From assembly GCF_006542685.1 (NCBI RefSeq), contig NZ_AP019736.1:1972001-2036000 (forward strand): a stretch of DNA of 64,000 nt. Reading direction: 5' to 3'. The translations under genes were made by a program, and so were the position numbers. The DNA comes from Alistipes dispar. GTDB taxonomy: Bacteria > Bacteroidota > Bacteroidia > Bacteroidales > Rikenellaceae. Numbering within the stretch: the first letter of the stretch is position 1; every line of letters begins with the position of its first letter. Positions 58,932-64,000 of the stretch are shown piece after piece. The notes under the pieces were generated by a model. It ran no database searches and had not been told where the DNA came from. It worked only from the letters and a program-made list of their open reading frames with translations.

Positions 58932-58945
58932 CGGAAAAATTTCCG
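58932..58945 (+). promoter_or_regulatory. Inverted repeat upstream of the regulator promoter
   Basis: CGGAAA and TTTCCG flank AA. The right half also belongs to a perfect TTTCCGGAAA palindrome at 58940-58949. It ends nine bases before the -7-like element, where a regulator could contact polymerase or block it. Confidence 0.5.
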
Positions 58946-58954
58946 GAAAAAGAG

Positions 58955-58962
58955 TATCTTTA
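58955..58962 (+). promoter_or_regulatory. -7-like element of the PUL regulator gene
   Basis: TATCTTTA has one mismatch to the consensus (final A for G) and lies 20 bases before the ATG at 58983. It is flanked by inverted repeats on both sides. Confidence 0.5.
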
Positions 58963-58964
58963 TC

Positions 58965-58981
58965 CCGGAAAAATATTCCGG
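58965..58981 (+). promoter_or_regulatory. Inverted repeat between the promoter and start codon of the regulator
   Basis: CCGGAA and TTCCGG surround AAATA. It lies in the short leader, directly before the start codon. With the related repeat at 58932-58945 it looks like a binding site for autoregulation. Confidence 0.5.
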
Positions 58982-58982
58982 A

Positions 58983-60161
58983 ATGGCACGTATCCTCTTT
59001 CTGACCGACTTCTCGGAAGCCTACGCGCGCAATCTGCTGCTCGGGATCGCCCGTTATGCCCGCAATGCCGGGCAGGCGTGGAGCCTCTGCCGGCTGCCGC
59101 TGTCGATCCGCGACAAGTTCGGCATCGGCGCCGTGCTCGAGCTGGCCGGCAGGATGCGCGCCGACGCCGTGATCGGACAGTTTTACAATACGGACAATGT
59201 GGAGCTGTTCGCGCAGAGGGGCATCATCACCGTCGCGCAGGATTTCGAGGCGCGCTTCCCGAACATACCCAACATTACCGGACCGCATTTCCTGGCCGGA
59301 AAGATGGGGGCGGAGTATTTCCTCAAGAAGGGATTCCGGCACTTCGCGTTCTACGGTATGCGCGACGTCGTGTGGTCCGACGAGCGGTTGCAGGGGTTCC
59401 GCGAGACGGTGCGTGCGGCGAACCCCGGATTCAGTTTTTCTGCCCTGGACAAAAGCTCCCGGAACGAGTTGTGGAACTACGATCCCGTGCAGTTGGTGGC
59501 CTGGCTGCGTGCGTTGCCGAAACCGGTCGCTGTCATGGCCTGCGACGACAACCACGCCTATCATATCACCGAAGCCTGCCAGCAGCGCGAGGGGGGGGGG
59601 AAATTGCGCATTCCGGACGATATCGCGGTGCTCGGCGTGGACAACGACGAGACGATCTGCCGCCTGTCGGAGCCGAATCTCTCGTCGCTGAACCAGAATA
59701 TCGAGCAGGGCGGCTACGACGTCGCGCAGTTGATCGACCGGATCATCCGCGACCCGGCGACGCCGCGCGAGGATGTGATGGTCATGCCGACGCACATCGT
59801 GACGCGCCAGTCCACGGACATTTACGCCAACGGCGACCAGCATATTGCCGAAGTGCTGAAATACATTCACGAAAATATCCGGGAGAAGATTTCGGTCGAT
59901 GAGCTGGTGGCGCTGGTTCCGCTCTCGCGCCGCCTGCTGGAGACGCGTTTCAAGAAGAGCATGGGGACTTCGATCTACGACTACATCATCCAGACCCGCA
60001 TCGAGAAGGTCGCCCAGTTCCTGTGCGAGGGAATGAGCGTGTCGGAGGCCGCCCTCGAACTGGGCTTCTCCGACATCAAGAACCTTTCGCGCATGTTCCG
60101 CCAGTTGCGCGGCATGACTCCTTCGGAATACCGCAGGCACGTGCTTCATCCCGAACGCTGA
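58983..60161 (+). CDS. XylR-like AraC family transcriptional regulator of the PUL
   Basis: The 392-residue protein has a periplasmic-binding-protein-like sensor (about residues 1-275: ILFLTDFSEAYARNLLLGIARYAR, PVAVMACDDNHAYHITEACQ, IAVLGVDNDETICRLSEPNLSSLNQN) and an AraC helix-turn-helix (about 290-392: YIHENIREKISVDELVALVPLSRRLLETRFKK and GFSDIKNLSRMFRQLRGMTPSEYRR regions). This is the XylR-type plan, in which a cytoplasmic sugar alters DNA binding. It is divergent from GH92, so it is probably the local PUL regulator. A G10 tract encodes Gly204-206 in the sensor domain. Loss or gain of one G would end translation at codons near 59691 or 59902, before the DNA-binding domain. The start at 58983 follows the promoter; a longer frame starts at 58926. 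Confidence 0.9.
   Translation: MARILFLTDFSEAYARNLLLGIARYARNAGQAWSLCRLPLSIRDKFGIGAVLELAGRMRADAVIGQFYNTDNVELFAQRGIITVAQDFEARFPNIPNITGPHFLAGKMGAEYFLKKGFRHFAFYGMRDVVWSDERLQGFRETVRAANPGFSFSALDKSSRNELWNYDPVQLVAWLRALPKPVAVMACDDNHAYHITEACQQREGGGKLRIPDDIAVLGVDNDETICRLSEPNLSSLNQNIEQGGYDVAQLIDRIIRDPATPREDVMVMPTHIVTRQSTDIYANGDQHIAEVLKYIHENIREKISVDELVALVPLSRRLLETRFKKSMGTSIYDYIIQTRIEKVAQFLCEGMSVSEAALELGFSDIKNLSRMFRQLRGMTPSEYRRHVLHPER
59591..59600 (+). repeat. G10 tract inside the PUL regulator gene
   Basis: Ten consecutive G residues span the last base of a GAG codon and three GGG codons. Slippage to nine G would continue for about 29 residues to a stop at 59689-59691. Slippage to eleven G would reach a stop at 59900-59902. 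Both lack the AraC domain. Confidence 0.85.
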
Positions 60162-60271
60162 TTCCGCCCTCCGGTGCGGCGGTGGTTCGCGGAACCGTGC
60201 GGCATGCGGATCGTCCGGCGCCGGACGTGCGGTGCTTCCGTGTCGTCGGCAGCGGGGACGCACCGGTCCGT

Positions 60272-60306
60272 GCACCGCCTTTCGGAGAAGGCGGTGCGAT
60301 CTTTTC
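60272..60306 (+). terminator. Terminator of the regulator gene
   Basis: GCACCGCCTT pairs with AAGGCGGTGC around a six-base loop, followed by GATCTTTTC. It lies 110 bases after the stop. Confidence 0.75.
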
Positions 60307-60338
60307 GCCCGTTTTGTTCGAATGTCGTTCGTTTTTTG

Positions 60339-60346
60339 TACCTTTA
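60339..60346 (+). promoter_or_regulatory. Candidate -7 element of fabI
   Basis: TACCTTTA preceded by TTTTTTG has one mismatch to the consensus. It would give a leader of about 100 bases before the ATG at 60452; nothing in that leader stands out. Confidence 0.45.
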
Positions 60347-60451
60347 CCCCCGCTTCGCCGCGGTGTCCGTCCGTGGAAAGGCCCGGAAAACGGCCTCCCG
60401 GAGGAGACTCGGGCGGCGAAGCCGATTTTTTTGAACTAAACGAAAATTACG

Positions 60452-61324
60452 ATGGCTTACAACTTACTGAAAGGAAAGAAAGGATTGATTTTCGGCGCGC
60501 TCAACGAGCAGTCGATCGCCTGGAAGGTGGCGGAACGCGCCGTGGAGGAGGGTGCCGAGATCGTCCTCACGAATACCGCCGTGTCGATCCGCATGGGAAC
60601 GATCGGCCGGCTGGCCGAGAAGTGCCGTACGATCGTCGTGCCGGCCGACGCCACGAGCGTGGCGGATCTGGAGAACCTGATGGACAGGACGATGGAGCAT
60701 TTCGGCGGCAAGTTCGACTTCATGCTCCACTCGATCGGCATGTCGCCCAACGTCCGCAAGGGCCGCACCTACGACGATCTGGATTACGACTACCTCTCCA
60801 AGACGCTCGACATTTCGGCCATCTCGTTCCACAAGGCCATCCAGGTGGCCCGCAAGAAGGACGCCATCAACGACTGGGGTTCGATCGTGGCGCTCTCGTA
60901 TATCGCCGCGCAGCGCACGCTCTACGGCTACAACGACATGGCCGACGCCAAGGCCCTGCTGGAGTCGATCGCCCGCAGCTTCGGCTATATCTACGGCCGG
61001 GAGAAGCACGTGCGCATCAACACCGTCTCGCAGTCGCCGACGCAGACCACGGCCGGCAGCGGCGTGCTGGGGCTGGGCGACCTGATGTCGTTCGCCGAGA
61101 ACATGTCGCCGCTGGGCAACGCCTCGGCCGAGGATTGCGCCGACTACGTGCTGACGCTCTTCTCGGACCTCACGCGCAAGGTGACGATGCAGAACCTCTA
61201 CCACGACGGAGGATTCTCGTCGATGGGCATGTCGCGCCGCGCGATGAAGACCTACGAGAAGGGCATGCGGTTCGACGACGTGCACCAGAACCAATACCCC
61301 TTCGGAAAGGAGGAGACGAAATAG
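60452..61324 (+). CDS. fabI: Enoyl-[acyl-carrier-protein] reductase
   Basis: The 290-residue protein is a short-chain dehydrogenase with the FabI pattern: GLIFGALNEQSIAWKVAERA in the NAD-binding region, LHSIGMSP, and the catalytic YNDMADAK with Tyr160 and Lys167 spaced six residues apart. SQSPTQTTAGSG follows in the substrate loop. It reduces the trans-2 double bond in the last step of each fatty-acid elongation cycle using NADH. It is the enzyme class targeted by triclosan. The gene is a single unit with a bidirectional terminator after it. Confidence 0.96.
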   Translation: MAYNLLKGKKGLIFGALNEQSIAWKVAERAVEEGAEIVLTNTAVSIRMGTIGRLAEKCRTIVVPADATSVADLENLMDRTMEHFGGKFDFMLHSIGMSPNVRKGRTYDDLDYDYLSKTLDISAISFHKAIQVARKKDAINDWGSIVALSYIAAQRTLYGYNDMADAKALLESIARSFGYIYGREKHVRINTVSQSPTQTTAGSGVLGLGDLMSFAENMSPLGNASAEDCADYVLTLFSDLTRKVTMQNLYHDGGFSSMGMSRRAMKTYEKGMRFDDVHQNQYPFGKEETK

Positions 61325-61377
61325 TTTCCGGAGCGGGAAGACGTTCCGGGGAAGTCGCTTTCCCGGAAGACAGGATG

Positions 61378-61406
61378 AAAAACGGAGGCCCAAGCCTCCG
61401 TTTTTT
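61378..61406. terminator. Bidirectional terminator between fabI and cydB
   Basis: AAAAACGGAGGC pairs with GCCTCCGTTTTT around CCAA. The A and T runs make it work on both strands, ending fabI on the plus strand and, 110 bases past its stop, cydB on the minus strand. Confidence 0.9.
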
Positions 61407-61516
61407 CATGTCATGGCCGCTTCATGTCGGGGCGGATGTGCCGGCATGCGCGGACGGGCGGGGGATGCCGCCGTGCGGCAGGGGCTTCTGCCGGGGGCAT
61501 TCCGCCCGGTCTGGGT

Positions 61517-62662
61517 TCAGTACTGGTGTCCGTCGCCGCGGATTTCGTCGCGGGTGATCGGACGGCGGTTCAGCGCGCGCCAGGCGTACCAGATATAGGC
61601 CGCCACGAAGGGCACGAAGAGCGACACCCAGGCCATCGTCCGGAGCGTGAAGAGGCTCGACGAGGAGTTGCGGATCGTCAGCGACGACTGCATGTCCGCC
61701 AGCGAAGGGTAGTAGGCCGTATCGTTCCAGCCGGCGGCGAGCAGCAGGGCCAGCACCGCGAGGATCGTCCCCGAACCGCCGAACCAGACGGCCCGCCGGT
61801 TGCCCCGCCAGCCTGTGTAGATACTCCAGAGCACGAGCAGGACACCGGCGAGCAGCGCGGCGGCGACATAGGGCATTGCGGTGAGGTTGTGCAGGTATTT
61901 GTACTCCTCGACCCGGATTGCGCCCGTCGCGGGGTCCGCCGTCAGACCGTCGGCGACGAGCAGCGCCGCGAGCCATCCGACGAAGCATCCGACGAAGCCC
62001 GGGGTCATGACGGCGATCCGGCGGCGGCAGCGCGCGGCGATCGTCTCGTCGTCGATGCTGTTCATCAGGTACTGGCAGGCGAGCATCTGCGCGAGCAGCG
62101 TCACGGCCAGGCCCAGCAGCCAGTTGCGGATGTCGGCGACGGCCTCCAGGCCGTGCCACGGGGTAGTCCATTGCGAGATGACCGCCTCGCCGCCCGTTCC
62201 GGCCAGGTTGAGCCGGTCCACGGTGAAGTTCGCTCCCGTGAAGAGCGTCGAGACGGCCATGCCCAGCAGCAGCGGGCCGAGCAGGCCGTTGATGAGCAGG
62301 AAGGCGTTGTAGGTCCTCTCGCCGAAGACGTTCGCGGGTTTGCGTCGGTATTCGTAGGCCACGGCCTGGATGACGAAGCAGAGCAGAATGGCCGTCCAGA
62401 CGTAGGCCGCGCCGCCGAACGACGTGGAGTAGAAGAGCGGGAACGAGGCGAAGAAGGCGCCGCCGAAGGTGACGAGCGTCGTGAAGGTGAACTCCCATTT
62501 GCGTCCCAGCGCATTGACGATCATGTTGCGCTCCTCGTCCGTGCGCCCGAGGTCGTAGAGCATGGCCTGTCCGCCCTGTACGAAGAGCAGGAAGACCAGA
62601 AGGGCGCCCAGCAGCGAGATGATGAGCCACCAATAGTGTTGCAGCAGAGTCAGCGTGTCCAT
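61517..62662 (-). CDS. cydB: Cytochrome bd ubiquinol oxidase subunit II
   Basis: The 381-residue protein has about eight helices. It starts TLLQHYWWLIISLLGALLVFLLFVQGGQAM (region, residues 3-34) and shows WEFTFTTLVTFGGAFFASFPLFYSTSFGGA (about 56-85), typical of CydB in Bacteroidetes. It partners CydA in the quinol-oxidising, oxygen-reducing terminal oxidase, which does not pump protons but removes oxygen. It starts three bases after the cydA stop. Confidence 0.94.
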   Translation of the reverse strand: MDTLTLLQHYWWLIISLLGALLVFLLFVQGGQAMLYDLGRTDEERNMIVNALGRKWEFTFTTLVTFGGAFFASFPLFYSTSFGGAAYVWTAILLCFVIQAVAYEYRRKPANVFGERTYNAFLLINGLLGPLLLGMAVSTLFTGANFTVDRLNLAGTGGEAVISQWTTPWHGLEAVADIRNWLLGLAVTLLAQMLACQYLMNSIDDETIAARCRRRIAVMTPGFVGCFVGWLAALLVADGLTADPATGAIRVEEYKYLHNLTAMPYVAAALLAGVLLVLWSIYTGWRGNRRAVWFGGSGTILAVLALLLAAGWNDTAYYPSLADMQSSLTIRNSSSSLFTLRTMAWVSLFVPFVAAYIWYAWRALNRRPITRDEIRGDGHQY

Positions 62663-62665
62663 GGC

Positions 62666-64000
62666 TTATTCGTTTTTGGGTCCGATTTTGATTTGGCGGA
62701 ACATGATGCTCAGTTCGGCGACGAGCAGTGCCGTGAAGAGCGCCAGGAAGAGGAAGAAGGTCGTGGCGACCGAGCCGCTCGGAATCTTCGAGGCGGCGAC
62801 ACCCACGGGCATCAGGTCCTGAATGGCCCAGGGCTGGCGTCCGGCTTCGGCGACGATCCACCCCGTCTGCGAGGCCAGGTAGGCCAGCGGCACGCACCAC
62901 ACGGCCGTGTGCAGCAGCCAGCGCTTCGCGGCCAGGCGGTCGCGGCGGTTGTACCACCAGACGAGGCCCAGAACGAGTATGAAGAGACACCCCGCGCCGA
63001 CCATCACGCGGAACGAGTAGAAGAGCAGCGGCACGTTCGGGACGAGCTGCTGCGGGCTTTCCAGATAGCCGTAGCCGAAGTAGGCGAAGTACTCGCGCAG
63101 GAAGTGTCCGCCCTGCGGCGTCGAGCGGTCGAACAGCGCCTCGATCTGCCGCATCGTCCCCTCGTCGCCCTCGTCGCGCGCCCGGCGGTAGCGGTCGAGC
63201 GTGGCGATGACGGCGTGCCCGCGGGCGATCTTCTCCTCGGCCGAGAGAATGCCCCGCTCGGGGTTGCCCTCCACCAGGTCGTTGATGCCCGGCACGAAGG
63301 CGTCGGCGTCGCGGAAGCTCATGATCGAGAGCAGCTTCGGAATGTCGATCTTGAAATAGAAGGCTTCGTCGCCCGACGCGTGCCCGGCCTGGGGGCGCAG
63401 CAGTCCGACGGCCGTGAGCGGCGCTCCCTCCCGTCCGTCGTAGAGCGCCTCCATGGCGGCCAGCTTCATCGGCTGCGTGCGGGCCGCGATGGCGCCCGAG
63501 CGGTCGCCGGTCCAGGCCGTGGCCAGGGCCGATACGAGCCCGAAGAGCGAGGCGATGGCGATGCTTTTGGAAGCCATGCGCTTTTCGCGGCCCCGGAGCA
63601 GGTACCATGCCGAAACGCCCACGACGAAGAGCGCCGCGAGGGTGAACGACGAAGTGACCGTGTGCAGGAACTTATTGACCGCCACGGGCGAGAGGGCCAC
63701 GGCCGAGAACGAACTCATCTCGTTGCGGACCGTTTCGAGGTTGAAGTCGCAGCCCACGGGGTGCTGCATCCAGGCGTTGGCCACCAGAATCCACCAGGCC
63801 GAGAGGTTGGCGCCGATGGCCGTGAGCCACGTGGCGGCGAGGTGGAAGCGTTTGGAGACCTTGTCCCAGCCGAAGAACATGACGGCGATGAAGGTGCTCT
63901 CCATGAAGAAGGCCAGAATGCCCTCGATGGCCAGCGGTGCGCCGAAGATGTCGCCCACGAAGTGCGAATAGTTCGACCAGTTGGTGCCGAACTCGAATTC
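62666..64000 (-). CDS. cydA: Cytochrome bd ubiquinol oxidase subunit I (partial, 5' end beyond the window)
   Basis: At least 444 residues are visible on the minus strand; the frame is open through the window edge (EFEFGTNWSNYSHFVGDIFGAPLAIEGI). It contains FFGWDKVSKRFHLAATWLTAIGANLSAWWILVANAWMQHPVG (region, typical of CydA) and, near the C-terminal end, GRQPWAIQDLMPVGVAAS. The subunit carries the three hemes (b558, b595, d) and the quinol site. The methionine start, and therefore the first part including some heme ligands, lies beyond base 64000. Confidence 0.95.
   Translation of the reverse strand, partial: EFEFGTNWSNYSHFVGDIFGAPLAIEGILAFFMESTFIAVMFFGWDKVSKRFHLAATWLTAIGANLSAWWILVANAWMQHPVGCDFNLETVRNEMSSFSAVALSPVAVNKFLHTVTSSFTLAALFVVGVSAWYLLRGREKRMASKSIAIASLFGLVSALATAWTGDRSGAIAARTQPMKLAAMEALYDGREGAPLTAVGLLRPQAGHASGDEAFYFKIDIPKLLSIMSFRDADAFVPGINDLVEGNPERGILSAEEKIARGHAVIATLDRYRRARDEGDEGTMRQIEALFDRSTPQGGHFLREYFAYFGYGYLESPQQLVPNVPLLFYSFRVMVGAGCLFILVLGLVWWYNRRDRLAAKRWLLHTAVWCVPLAYLASQTGWIVAEAGRQPWAIQDLMPVGVAASKIPSGSVATTFFLFLALFTALLVAELSIMFRQIKIGPKNE

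Noticed and set aside
58778..60275. GH92 gene extended upstream by about 500 codons through the regulator region
   Set aside because: The lipoprotein signal begins at 58778 and a -7 element lies at 58811-58818; the extension is antisense to the regulator.
1..64000. CRISPR arrays, phage genes, transposases or integrases
   Set aside because: I found no regular direct repeats with spacers and no protein motifs of these classes on either strand.

Overview
The window comes from a high-GC member of the Bacteroidales, most likely Alistipes or another Rikenellaceae. The evidence is the Bacteroidetes-type -7 promoter element (TAnnTTTG) in front of many genes, a SusC/SusD pair, a fused nuoCD in a complex I operon without nuoEFG, a tryptophanase, cytochrome bd, NfnAB, DUF4254, DUF1573 and 6-bladed beta-propeller lipoproteins, and almost no Shine-Dalgarno sequences. 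The species is inferred from gene content only. I saw no phage, insertion sequence, CRISPR array or rRNA.

Layout. 1-12.7 kb: an O-acyltransferase, a GNAT acetyltransferase, aspartate kinase, a propeller lipoprotein, a DUF4435 protein, a SUI1-like factor, a large metalloprotease/propeller/barrel protein, PBP1A and aspartate-semialdehyde dehydrogenase. 12.8-15.7 kb: a membrane protein behind a G10 tract, tryptophanase and a small secreted orphan. 15.7-25.6 kb: an eleven-subunit complex I operon (nuoA-B-CD-H-I-J-K-L-M-N, ten genes). 25.7-35.4 kb: a GT22-type mannosyltransferase-like protein, a DPP4-family peptidase, a glucosaminidase with LysM-like repeats, DUF4254, a GT9 glycosyltransferase, an unusual uracil-DNA glycosylase, a phosphodiester glycosidase and a lipoprotein. 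35.5-40.4 kb: a DUF1080/PHP-like hydrolase, electron-bifurcating NfnAB and a DUF1573 protein. 40.5-40.95 kb: three tRNAs (Asn, Val-TAC, Val-GAC).

41.2-60.2 kb is a polysaccharide utilisation locus (PUL). Eleven minus-strand genes run GH92 mannosidase, EEP phosphatase, GDPD-alkaline phosphatase fusion, GH63-like glycosidase, metallophosphoesterase, ROK kinase, GH20 hexosaminidase, SusC, SusD, EEP phosphatase, lipoprotein. A divergent XylR/AraC-type regulator sits at the head. The mix of mannosidase, hexosaminidase and four phosphoester-cleaving enzymes suggests a phosphorylated mannose/HexNAc glycan such as phosphomannan, phosphorylated N-glycan or a GPI-like glycan. The regulator carries an uninterrupted G10 tract in its coding sequence. 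A one-base slip either way stops translation before the DNA-binding domain, so the whole PUL could be phase variable. I consider this the most interesting feature of the window. 60.4-64 kb: fabI, then cydB and a partial cydA on the minus strand.

The respiratory genes fit together as an anaerobe/microaerobe set: complex I without its NADH-input module, an NADH/ferredoxin/NADP-linked NfnAB, and cytochrome bd as an oxygen-consuming terminal oxidase.
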